NCBI RefSeq assembly: GCF_914767665.1
Contig: NC_059503.1
Coordinates: 54,454,352 to 54,518,351 of the forward strand
Direction of reading: 5' to 3'
DNA from: Harmonia axyridis
Lineage: Eukaryota; Arthropoda; Insecta; Coleoptera; Coccinellidae
DNA length: 64,000 nucleotides
Shown here: positions 32,801-44,300 of the stretch, piece after piece
How positions within the stretch are numbered: the first letter of the stretch is position 1
How the letters are laid out: each line of letters begins with the position of its first letter
Position numbers and translations under genes: made by a program
Notes under the pieces: generated by a model
Database searches by the model: none
What the model was told of the DNA's origin: nothing
What the model saw: only the letters and a program-made list of their open reading frames with translations

Positions 32801-35800
32801 TATATCTTGCTCATCTCAGAATACTAATGCCATAACCTGACATTGTGTTTTTCCTCGCTTTGGATTCCGTTGATCATGTGCAGTCCACTAAGTTGACTGT
32901 CGATTGGACTCCGGAGTGAAATGATGGAGCCATGTTTCATTCATTGTCACATATCGACGCAAAAATTCAGATTTATTGCACTTAAACAGCTTCAAACACT
33001 GCTCAGAATCATTAACACGTTGTTGCTTTTGATCGATTGTGAACTCACACGGCACCCATTTTGCACACAGCTTTCTCATGTACAAATATTCGTGAATAAT
33101 ATGATGTACACGTTCAGATGATATCTTCACAATGTCTGCTATCTCGAGTAACTTCACTTTACGGTCATTCAAAATTATTTTGTGAACTTTTTTGATTTTT
33201 TCGTCGGTGACAGCCTCTTTTGGGCGTCAACTACGTTCGCCGTCTTCGGTACTCATTTCACCACGTTTAAACTTAGCATACCAATCAATGATGGTTGATT
33301 TGCCTGGTGCAGACCCCGGAAACTCTTCATCAAGCCATCAAATGTGTTTTTTCCCTTCAAAAAGAAATATTTTATCATCACACGAAATTCTTTTTTTCCA
33401 TCTTTTTCCAAATAAAAAAGTAGCTACACTCAAAACGCAATATCTCACAAACTATTGGTCGGACTGCTATTACATTTTGACACGTATCGTTTGAAGGTTG
33501 GTACTAACTAAAAATCATATGGATCTAATACTAGCACCGCCATCTGTGCATCAGACCGGGAACTTTTCAGTTGGCCTAATAATATGTCTAAAACCAGTGT
33601 TGCCGAACGTTTTAGAATAAAACACTGGTGTTCTCACTTACTCTTGAAAAACCTTAAGATTAAAGTGACGACTTTTGGAGGGATCAGCTTTCTTGGATTT
33701 TGATGGTATTAGTCCCTTTTAATTTGCATAGAAAAGCTGGTGTGTATACTTAAACCTGTAAAACTTTCAGACAAAACGGGAGGTTTTTCAGATTTATAAC
33801 TACTTGATTTCGAGAGTTCCCGTCTGTTTCAGTTGGCGCATACAGCGTTTATATTTGATATTTCTCGCGATTCTCGACTCGTGACCTTTGAATATAGAAT
33901 AATAATATTTTCTCTAATTCTGTGGTTATTCCGTTCATTCTTCCACATCTTGTAGAACAAAATCGTGCGGGAATATATCAGAAACGCACAGTTTTCATGG
34001 TTATATTTTATTATTCTATGTTGGTACTCCGAACTTTCCGCCACGGCTTTATCTGTCAATTCATCAATTTGCCTTAAAGAAATCAGTTCTGCCAACCAAC
34101 ATTTTTCAATGCAAAAATCACTAAATTATATTTATGGAAATATTTCATTAATTTCAATGAAAATGCAATGAATTAGAGAAAATAATGTATAATACTCGTA
34201 CAGAAGGCTCATTCTACCACTCGTTCATTCCAAAACTCGCCACTTCGTGGCTCGTTTTTGAATTTTGAACTCGTGGAAGAATATCAATGCCTTCTGCACT
34301 TGTATTATAAATAACTATTATATTGTATGCTAGTGACAATCTTCTTTACTCTGAATAGGCCAATAGCCATCTGTCATATTCCATTTATTTCATTAAAAAT
34401 TCGATATGAACTGAATTTTAATTTATTGTGGAAGTTTGCAATGTCTCAATTCATTATTTCCTTTTTTTAACGGTGCCAGGTAGATAACGGGAATTCGAAC
34501 AATTCTGAAGAGCTCCACCTTATAGAACTCTTAGAAGCAGAACACCACAGCAAAAAGTGGAATATCTCAAAAAGTCTGAAACAAAATTGAATCAGTACAC
34601 ACACCAGGTATTCTATGCATCTTAGTCCCATTTCACTTGATTTCCGCATCGTTTCTCATGGCGGCGCTCACGTCGTCTTTCTGTCAATGTCGTTTTGAGG
34701 TTAAATCAATAATAAATTACATTTGACAGAACAAATGAAAATCCTGAAATGATGCCATTGATTGGTTAATACGCTCTATTAGTGTGACGTTACACACCGC
34801 CATTTCTGGTTCTCTTGTCAGTGTTCGGAATCCAAACAAATAAATTGTCATTCATTGGTTGGCACGAAATCGTAGAGGAAAACAAATCAGATCAATTAAT
34901 CAAGAATTAATTCAAACAAGAGACAGATTCAAATTAGTACGGCGTCGTTGAAGGAATTGGCTTATTTTCATAAATAAGAGTATTTGAGGAACGATTTCAG
35001 TATTAATTGATAGACATGAGGAACGAGGTAAATACCAGTAGGTTTGAATCCTGTATCATTCCCTAGATTTTGTAAAAAGCCGTGTTTATTAATTGAACTT
35101 CAAGTTCGAACTTACTGGTATTAATCTCGTGCCTTCTGTCTATCAATTAATAGTAAAATCGTTCCTTGAATAATCGTATTTATCAAAATAAGCCAATTTC
35201 TTCAACGACAACTTACTAATTTGAATGACAATTTGTTTGTTTGGATTCCGAACACTGACAGGAGAACCAAAATGACGGTGTGTGACGTCATCACTAATAG
35301 AGCGTATTCTTTGCATAGCGCCACTTTAAGGAAGAATAGGGACCCATTCCGAGTCGAGTCGCCAGAATAATCTCAAACAAAATCTAATCAGTGAACATAC
35401 CAATATCTTAATAACAACCATATATCTATATACAGGGTGAGTCAATAATTTAAGCTTATGCGATGAGTACTGTCAATTCCGACAAAATTTGAATCGTTCT
35501 TCTAGCCCAACAGGTATCGACCGATCAATCACTATTGACTCACCCTGTATACATTGCGGTGTTTCAGAATATCGTCTCGTTTTAGGATTGTAATTTTTGG
35601 ACGATTTCAGAAAAAAAACTGCTCCCCACTTCCTTTCTACTATTCCACTGGTTTCATTTCTGATGGCCTTCATAGCATATTGTGTTTTGTTCAAGACTTC
35701 TTTGGTCGTCCTCCTTTTTCGGCATTATGTAGGTTCCCATTCCAAAACCTTTTTTCGAAGTGTCTGCTCATCTATTCGCTGTAGATGTCCATACTAGATA

Positions 35801-36838
35801 ATATGTTTCCCTTCTGTATCATTGTTGTTGTTCCTTCTTTATCTAAGTATCAACAAAGCGTTCAAAGAAAATTTAATTTTTTTATACGGACAAAAGCAGT
35901 CCTAGAATATCGAGACGTTATCTTCAAATACTAAATTCATTGATAATATTAACATTCATTGTATGTTTTTTTTGATTATTTTCAAATTCAATATAGATAA
36001 CTAGGGGAAAGAACTTCATACCAACCATTTACAAATACTTTGACAGCACTATCCATAGCAAGAACATATTCCATGGACAAATACAGTTGTGGCAGTTTCT
36101 CCTAGAATTACTCACCTCCAGTGAATACAAAAACATTATTAGATGGATAGGTAAGAAAAATTTGTTCACTTCATACTAAGCCTAAAGGCGGATACCCACT
36201 ACCGAGCGGTGCTCTTCAAAAACAATGTGGACGCGTATGTAGAAACACTGTGGATTTGCCCTTGGTTCGCGATGATTTATAATTGACGTACAGGGTGTCC
36301 CAAATTCGATGCTCAAAACTATGAGACTCGAACAAAAAATCTCCAAAATAGATCGGGGGTCCTTGAAGATTTTTTCTCCAAGTCTAAGTTCTCGAGATGC
36401 TTTTAGTGAGCATCAAAAATGGAACACCCTGTACTCATTGAAATACATCAGTTGAGATCTCATTAGCATGCTCGGCCGTGTGCATTCCTTTTTTTATTTT
36501 AGATTTTCAAACTGCTTGTTTATAGACGTTCACTTATGGAGTTTATTTAATATAGTTAGTACATTCTATAAATTTTCCTAGGAAATGAAGGAGAATTCAA
36601 ATTGACAAACCCAGATAGTGTTGCCAAATTATGGGGCGAAAGAAAAAATAAGCCAAAGATGAACTATGAAAAACTATCAAGAGCTCTTCGATATTATTAT
36701 GATGGTGATATGATATCTAAAGTGAGTGGGAAAAGATTTGTATATAAATTTGTCTGTGATTTGAAGCACCTACTTGGATATAGTGCTATTGAGTTATCCA
36801 ACTTAGTGAACTACCGCAATCCACGACGAACGAATTGA
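29895..36838 (+). CDS. Ets97D: ETS transcription factor, GA-binding protein alpha (Ets97D)
   Basis: Eight exons: 29895-29998, 30110-30467, 30569-30704, 31074-31212, 31295-31494, 32210-32283, 35997-36150 and 36582-36838. They encode 473 residues in consistent phase (human GABPA is 454). Order: an acidic N-terminal part; the ubiquitin-like OST domain (LFKLRSLLEEKLQMNLENYK to QINVQIQVALKRINIIDVL, about 125-190); a SAM/Pointed domain (about 240-312, DWGVIHVRHWLQWAVRHFNL, DFQKIVPSDPSDIFWTHLELL); a basic linker (PPKRKPK); and the ETS DNA-binding domain (IQLWQFLLELL, LWGERKNKPKMNYEKLSRAL with the GGAA-reading RALRYYYD helix). It binds GGAA sites as a complex with GABP-beta and typically activates nuclear genes for mitochondria. 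The 3.7-kb intron before the ETS exons holds a mariner, two MITEs and a retrotransposon relic. Confidence 0.95.
32308..33577 (-). mobile_element. mariner-like transposon, degenerate
   Basis: Approximate inverted ends AGGCCGATTGAAAAGTCTCC and the complement of AACTTTTCAGTTGGCCT lie at 32309 and 33577; the pattern ...GAAAAGT..CCGGTCT resembles irritans-type mariner ends. Minus-strand frames at 33172-32888 and 32623-32375 encode transposase pieces: KVKLLEIADIVKISSERVHH with a helix-turn-helix, ARTED-like RYVTMNETWLHHFTPESNRQ, and the C-terminal ENLEDHYNRCIALKGNYVE. Several frame breaks separate them. It lies in the large intron of Ets97D, antisense to the gene, and is inactive. Confidence 0.85.
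33895..34320 (+). repeat. Dispersed repeat, copy 2 (with copies at 14265-14590 and 54560-54715)
   Basis: Matches 14265-14590 in the same orientation, ending CCTTCTGCACTTGTATTAT. This copy is longer: it also contains an inverted pair around 34190-34290 (AATACTCGTACAGAAGGC and its near complement), so a small palindromic unit is embedded. The 54560-54715 copy matches that palindromic part (AATACTCGTTGCAGAAGGC, then ACTCGCTC, TCGCTCGTTTTCGAATTT). No coding capacity. Confidence 0.6.
34772..35304. mobile_element. Palindromic MITE with TGACGTCA in its termini, copy 2
   Basis: Same family as 7776-8231 but inverted. Ends read CGCTCTATTAGTGTGACG and CGTCATCACTAATAGAGCG, flanked by TA. About 75 extra bases near 34850-34925 are absent from the other copy. 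The right arm keeps the perfect TGACGTCA (35284-35291), which is mutated in the left arm. It lies in the large Ets97D intron. Confidence 0.85.
35433..35547. mobile_element. 115-bp MITE with perfect CAGGGTGAGTCAATA termini
   Basis: Perfect 15-base inverted repeats CAGGGTGAGTCAATA, with TA immediately outside each end, surround about 85 bases of unrelated sequence. The ends are undamaged, which suggests a fairly recent insertion. It lies in the last large intron of Ets97D, next to a reverse transcriptase relic. Confidence 0.85.
35560..35800 (-). mobile_element. Non-LTR reverse transcriptase C-terminal relic
   Basis: On the minus strand, frames encode YGHLQRIDEQTLRKKVLEWE and then, after a break, CRKRRTTKEVLNKTQYAMK. 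This matches the Y.GH.QRM...L.KK...W.P.G.R.RGRP layout at the C-terminus of insect endonuclease-reverse transcriptases. Only the tail is present and it has frame breaks. It lies antisense in the Ets97D intron. Confidence 0.6.
36291..36431. mobile_element. 141-bp CAGGGTG-ended MITE
   Basis: Ends CAGGGTGTCCCAAATTCGAT and the complement of AAAAATGGAACACCCTG, flanked by TA. It is related to the longer element at 59948-60480, sharing AATTCGATGCTC, GGGGTCCTTGAAGAT, TTTTCTCCAAGTCT and GATGCTTTTAGTGAGCATC. It lies in the last intron of Ets97D, about 150 bases before the final exon. Confidence 0.8.
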
Positions 36839-38365
36839 GTTTCATACTGGTATTTTTCAAAATTGAAATTGGAGTTTTGTGAGGGACCAAGAAATGTTTC
36901 ATGTTGTTAAAGTTATTAACTGATATTATTCCTGTTAATTGATTTAATTAATCAAAGTTCTTTCATTTTGTCATAATTCATTTTTGGAGAACTGGAATAT
37001 GTCAAATTTTATGCCTATTTATCTTGTTATATTCCATTGTATTGTATCTAAGAGATGAAATATATTTTGTTAATATTACATAATGACTTTCATTCTTGTT
37101 TACTATCTCTCAACAATTGAAATAAATAACGAGAGCAAGAAACAGAATTTTCTTCTAAGAAAATTTTTGAACTATCTTCTAGTTCAATTTAATGTCAGTT
37201 GTTTTTGAATTACATTTTCAAACAGATATAATTTTGTCAATTACCTATTCATAAGCTGTTTGCATGAAATATAAACTATTTCAAGATAGGTATATGCCCT
37301 CTGGAATCTAATAAACTAACAGGTTATGGGCCCAGCGGCATCGTTGGACAGCGGAGGATTTTTAAGTTGTTATTCGGTGTTTTGAATTGTGTGCAGACAA
37401 GTCTGCATCATGACAAAAACTGCTGAGTTTACTAATACTATTCGGACATTCACTACTGTGCAATTGGTCTGTTTACGTCTGTAAAATAATACGCATACTT
37501 AAAATAATTTTTGTCTGCTGAAGATTTGGTAGTAATAAAAACTATTATATTTTCTATAAATATTTATTGACTAATAAGGTTGGTATTTTATAATCAATCT
37601 ATAAAAAATGGATAAAAACATATTAACAAAAATCTAGAACAAATAATAAACTTTCCAATATTTTGATGGTATGATAGAGGTATTATAATTCATGATTTTG
37701 AATAATTTTTCAATACCTCCATTCGAAATGATCTAAATTACTAAAATCACATTATTACCGAGATTTGACCTTAATATGGCCCCAAAACCTTCAATTCAAT
37801 AAGGATAGATTTTGTACTTAACACTAATATGCACAAATATTACCTAACCTTAAAAAAATACCTATCTAAAAATCGTAGAAACTGTTCACAAAACTTGAAA
37901 ATATATACAATGAGCAAAATTAAATACTGTGTTCCGTGAAAATTTACAGTTTTTGAAAATTTCTGCATTTTATTTTGTTTTTTTTTTCATTCAGTTGGAA
38001 TCGGATTTAGCAAATTTCATGTAACAAGAGGATCAAATGAAAAGAAAATGATCTTGTCTCATAGAAAGAAGTAGACGTTATCACAGTAGCACCTATATTT
38101 GTCGATATTTTCATAAATTTTCAGGAAATCTTCGTTTTTCAAAAATCGAAATTGTTCATTTGTCGTGATGGATGGTTTTTTATGGCTTCAACTCTCAAAC
38201 CAATCGGCGATTACTAGCGATATACATTTTTTTGATACTCCTAGCCTGAATTTGATTCCTGAAAGTCGAAAAATCGTCTGGTTCATGCATTATTTTAAGT
38301 AGTCAAATAAGAGAAAATTTTCCGTCCACCCTGATGTCGATTCAAACAATATGTATTCGTTTCTC
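36839..38365. other. Region between convergent Ets97D and the CD36-family gene
   Basis: Holds the 3' ends of both genes. AATAAA at 37121-37126 is a candidate polyadenylation signal for Ets97D. I see no further gene, RNA or clear transposon. AT-rich throughout. Confidence 0.4.
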
Positions 38366-41300
38366 TTAATTTTTATTGACGTTGTTCATGGGAACGTCTT
38401 TCTCCTTCTTAGTTTGCGATCCAACGTGCCCAGGTGCTAATTGCAGAGAACTCAGCCTGTGTGCTCCTCTCACCAACCTCCATACAGCTACGAGAAGAAG
38501 GAGCAATCCCACTACTATTACTCCTACCGATAGAGCTACATGAGCTACAGGAGGAACTGTGGTAGCCAAGCCCATAAGGTTCGTCATTTGTTTTGGAAGA
38601 CCATTCAAACCCTGAAAAATTAAGCAATTCAGTATTGATAGTATTGTCATAACTTATCTCTAACACTAGAAGTAATAATTTCAAAATTTCAGTTATCTCA
38701 CCTCTTCAAACCACATGATGGGGAAGATGATGTCAGGGAAAGTTGCTACTTGTTTGATGTCCACAACTTGTGATACTGCCAAGTTCAGTTGAATTCTAGC
38801 CTTGGCTCTTAATGGGGCACCCATGAGCTGAAAAAGAATTAAATTATAAATATTTGCGCAATGCCACTTTGGTAGTGAAACGTACAATCTATACGTTATT
38901 CATCCGCTATATTAGTGGTGTACAACTTTGCTTCTGCCGTTTTGCAATAGATAGCTGTAGCGGTAAAGGATAGTCGAAATAGATAGATCGTAAATGTCAT
39001 ACGATAAGCTCAGGTATTTGTAAGCAAAACGCCATCGAGATATTAGTTCATTTGTGCTTGCATCATAGTTATTCTCGATTGAACATGTCAGCTTATGAGC
39101 CAAATTCTCGTCATTTACGGGAGGTATTAATTTTCTGCTTTAATACGAAGAAATTTGCGGCTGATACTCATCGAATGCTCTGTAATACCTATGGTGAGGC
39201 CGCTTTTAGTGAAAGAACGTGTCGAGAGTGGTTTCAACGCTTTAAGAACGATGATTTTGACGTCGAAGATCAGAAGAGGGTAGAAGAAGGAAGGTTTTCG
39301 AAGATGCAGAATTGGAAGCATTACTTGATCAAGACTCGTGGCAAACGCAACATAAATTGGTAGGATCATTGAGAGTGACGAAACAAGCAATGTCAAAACG
39401 CCTGTCATTTCGAAACGCTTGAAAGTCATGGGAAAGATTCAGAAACAAGGAAATTGGGTGCCGTACGAGTTGAAGCCGAGATATGTTGAACGGCGTTTGT
39501 TTGATTGTGAACAGGAAGGGATTTCTGCATCGCATTGTGGCTGGAGACGAATAATGGGTTCATTACAATAATCCCAAGCGCAGAAAATAATGGGGATATA
39601 GTGGTCATACTTCCACGTCAACGGTAAAACCAAATATTCACGGTTCCAAGATCATGCTCAGTATTTGGTGAGACCAGCTCGACCTAGTGTATTATGAATT
39701 ATTGAAACCGACTGAAACAATCATTGGCGATCGTTATTGAACGCAATTAATGCGTTTGAGCCTAGCATTGAAAGACAAACGGCCGCAATACAACGAGACA
39801 CATGATAAAGTGATTTTACAGCATGACAATGCTCGACCACATGTTGCGAGTGGTCAACACATACTTTGAAACGTTGAAATGGGAAGTCCTACCCTACCCG
39901 CCGTATTCTCCAGACGTTGCTCCCTCGGACTTTCACTTGTTTCGATCAATAACACACGACCTGGCTAACCAGCACTTCCGATCTTATGAAGAAGTAAAAA
40001 ATTGGTTCGATTCGTGGATCGCTTCAAAAGATGACCAGTTTTTTCAACGCGGGATTCGTACGCTGCCCGGAAGATGAGTGAAAGTAGTGGCCAGCGATGG
40101 ACAATACTTTGAATCATAAATGTATAACCAGTTCGTCGGAAGCAAAGTTGAACCAATTGAAATCAACATGTGATACATTTTTGGGATCAGCTCAGCTAGA
40201 GTAATCGGAAAATTGAGACCAAATGGGGGTGTTCTATTGAAAAAAAATTACGGTGACGTCATTACTCGAAAGTAATTCACCCTGTATATTAGATTATTAT
40301 TTTAAAATACGGTAAATTGAAATAAAAAATTGACGTGTTTCCGGATTATTTCTTAAAATGGTCTGTTTAGCTAAAAATGAATTTGTTCCATACTTTACGG
40401 ACACAGTGTAGATCAAGACATACTTACAGGTTGAACGTCCAAGAAGAACATATGTTTTTCTGGGTCTGGTGGGGAAATTCCTTCCACTGCCGTTCTATAT
40501 TTGTCATCAGCCAAATAGAAGTGTGGGAATGATAGCAGGACAGGAGAATCTAAAAACAATGGGTGTTATTTCGTGGAAAATTGAGACAAGAGTAAGCATA
40601 CCGTATTGGCATAATGAAACGTTAAAGAAACCAGCTGGTGTACAAGGAGGTCCATGGGGACAGAAACAGTCGTTTTCTGGGTTTTCGTCGACGCCAGCGA
40701 ATACATTCTTAGGTGGAGAGAACCTGTATCCAGGCACATTATCGCTTCCTACTATATCTTCAACATATCTGGAAAATAAGGAGAAGATTGACGTCTCTTC
40801 ACAATAAAGCGCGATAGGAACATGAGCGCAACATATCTTAGGTGTTATAAAAAGAAATCCATAATTTTTCCAATAGATGGCTTAAGTAATCTGTAGCTCG
40901 CGTTTTATAAATCCGATTGGGTAACACTAGATGGCGTTAAAAAGATAAGATTTCTACAGTGACTTAATTAAGTCACTATAGAAATTTCGTACTACAAAAA
41001 CTTTTCTGACAGTTTTGTGATTAGTTGACTCAGTTTAGTTTGAGCGCGCGTCAAAGATTGATATAAGCAGAGAGAAAATATTCTATATTTTACAGTTATT
41101 CTTCGATGAAGGCGAAAATGCAAGCCAGGCAGCTGAAAATATAAATAAAATTATGATCCTGATACTGTAACAGCCAATCACGCGCAATTTTGGTTTCGAA
41201 AATTTCGATTGCATCATGAACCTTGTCGAGTCCGACCCTCATGTAAGCACTCTTTTAATTGAACAAAAGCCGAGGATTGCACAAAAAAACCGTCTGGAAC

Positions 41301-44300
41301 CATTTTCATAAGGATGGTCTCAAGAAGAAGCTCGATGTATCGGTACCACACGAGTTGATGCAAAAAAACTCATGGACCGAATTTCCATCTGCGAATCGTT
41401 GCTGAATTGTAACAGAAGGGCCCCATTTTTGAAGCCGTTGTTGACTGGTGATGAAAAGTGAATTACTTACGACAACGTCAAGCGAAAACGGTCGTGGTCG
41501 AAACGCGGTGAGCCGGCGGAAACGGTGGCCAAGCTAGGATTGACGGCCAGGAAAGTTTTTCTGTATGTTTGGTGGGATAGGAAGGAGAATTATCTACTAT
41601 GAGCTGCTCCCCTACGACACACAACTGTTAACTCGGAACTGTACTGTCAACAATTGGACCGTTTTAAGGAAGTAATCGTCCAGAAGCGGCCAACTTTGGC
41701 CAATAGGAGAGGAATTGTGTTTCATTAGGACAAAGCCAGGCCACACAACATCGAAAGTGACTCGCCAGATGCTTCGGGAGCTTGGTTGGGAGGTTCTTAT
41801 GCAACCACCTTATAGTTAGTTCAGACCTTGCACCAAGTGATTACCATCTGTTCCTGCATATGGCAAATAATTTTGCTGGTGAAAAATTCGCTTCAACAGA
41901 GGCTTGTGAAAATCGACTAACTCAATTTTTTGCAAATAAGGACGAGGGCTTCTCTGAGAGAAGCATAATTATATTACCTTCAAAATGGCAACAAGTTATC
42001 GAACAAAACGGCGCACATTTGACCTAAATTGAATCATTCTAACTATGGTAATTAAAGCCTTGTTTTTTGCAAAAATTATGAATTTTTTTTACTACACCTT
42101 ATACTTACACAAGAGGCAATTTTCTGCACAAGTCCTTGTCGTACACATAAAGTGTGGTATTTTTAGTAATGTCAGGAGGAAAGATTGAACCGTCAGAACC
42201 CTTCAGGCTGTTACATTTGTCAGTCTTGTAATGGCTCAAGTGAGATATTCCGTTGAATTTGTCAATCAATCCATACTGGGTGATATCGTTAGCTCCGGTG
42301 AACACTGTAACGTTGTCCTTAGATGTTCCGTTTTTCTGTGGAGAGATTGTGGTAAGAATGACGTTCAAAAATGTTGAAACCTTTTTCTTACATTGTATAA
42401 AAGTCCAAATTCCTCGTAAGGAAGTTTTTGTTCCTTTGGAACGACATCTTTGGCCAGTTTCAACAACGGATCTTCGTATCCCCATAGGAGTTGTCCTACT
42501 GTCACTTCAACGAAGGGTTTTATTTTCAAAATGTCCATTATACTTGCCATAGCCAGTCTAAGGAATCTAGCTGCGTGTTTCGATTGTGAAGTGGCACTCT
42601 ATAAAGAAAAAATCAAGTTTTTAATGTTACCATGCTAATAAGGAATTTGAGGTGATTTGAGAAATTCCTATCTGTAATCTGAATATCTTCATGAAATTAT
42701 GAAGATAGGCATAGTTTTTATGAAAAATATGATATAATTCATTAGAGTTTTCGATCTCATTAGATATCTTAGGCATCTTAGGATTCAACATGAAAATGAT
42801 GGTACCACTGTGTAGAAAATAAATATACAACGTTTTTTCCCATATCTAGGACCTAGGTTATTCAATTTGTTAACAACTCATTCGCGCAATATCATAGGTA
42901 ATAGAAGATATCTGGCATTAAGACTATTTATTGTTGAAAATTTCAGTGTTTTTGAGGATTTGTTTTAGGTATTTTCTGTATTGCTTTTTGTGTTTTTCTT
43001 TTTTTTTCAATTTTCGTAGCTGTTGCTCTGCTTTTCTCACTTTGTCTCAGGCCCCTCTTCAGTATTATTTTCTATGAGCTTTTTTGTGCGTATATATGTA
43101 GGATCCAGTTATTGTTCCCTGTAAATAATTGAGATGGTCAACCGGATGCTTGGAGACCTATTATTTTCTTCTAGTGTCGAAGCCATGACAGTTTCAATGA
43201 ATTTACAGGGAACGAATTGTTATTGTACATATAATGTAAGAAGGATGTGTAATTCTTCGAGGTGTCGAAGATATGTCATGGAGTGGTAAATCTTGAAGAG
43301 ATTTATTGGGGAGTTGAGAAAGTTCGAAGACAATACGGTCGTACCAGATGTGTTACATCTGTGTATCAGGTTCTAGTCCTTCGGGAATATTCGATTTCCA
43401 GGAATCCGCGAAGATCTTTGTGGGCGGTACGGCAAAGCTCTTATTGGACTAGGGGATGGTACTTTCCCCTAAGGGTGTGGTCAAGCCGAAGGAAGGGAGG
43501 TCGATATTCGAGAGAGGGTTGTTTCAATCGGCAGAGAGGACAGTTCAAATTAAGCCGAAGCCGGGTACAGTTCAACTCAAGCCGAAGACGAGTCAAGTTC
43601 GGTCGGTTAACTTAAGAGTAAGACGAAAAGACGGTTCGCGGACTAAATTAAGACGAGACGACCGAAAACTTGAAGTACGACGAAGATGTGATAATCCAAG
43701 ACGTTTCGAGTAATTAAAACTAGAGTTAAAGACGAAATTCTGTACCGTAGTGAGAAACTTGTAATTAAGACGTAATTAAGATCTTCTCAATACTGAGTTT
43801 GTACTGTATAATTGTGGCTTTGTAAATAGATGTAAATAATTCAAAAGAGTTTAATTATTACAAATCCAACAAAGTCACGGAGAAAAAGACGAAAGGCCAG
43901 GTAATCGAATCATACATCTAGACGATCGATTAACCAAGCCTACATATATGCCTACTAACTAAATTTCTGCATTGGATTTTTTTTTGTTATATTATTTTTT
44001 TATTGTGGATATTGAATGGATTACCTCATAACCTTTTCAACTACATTAAATTTGGATCAAGCTACATAAGTCCAGCTAAGATGTCTGATCCAGACATATT
44101 TGTATCTTAGTTTTGCATAGGTTTTCCTGAAATATCTATCTAGGTATATATCTATAAAATAAAAATGGCTCAATGATGGAGTTTTTTATATTAATGTTGG
44201 ATTAGATTTACATAAAAAAGGTATTCTAGTAGAAATATTGCTTATACCATAACGTTTGGAAACACGTCAACATTCAATATAACATTTCAATAGAGAACAA

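Noticed and set aside
43262..43713. Arginine-rich open frames of 117 and 85 residues
   Set aside because: They arise from the purine-rich repeat block and overlap in two frames with no domain.
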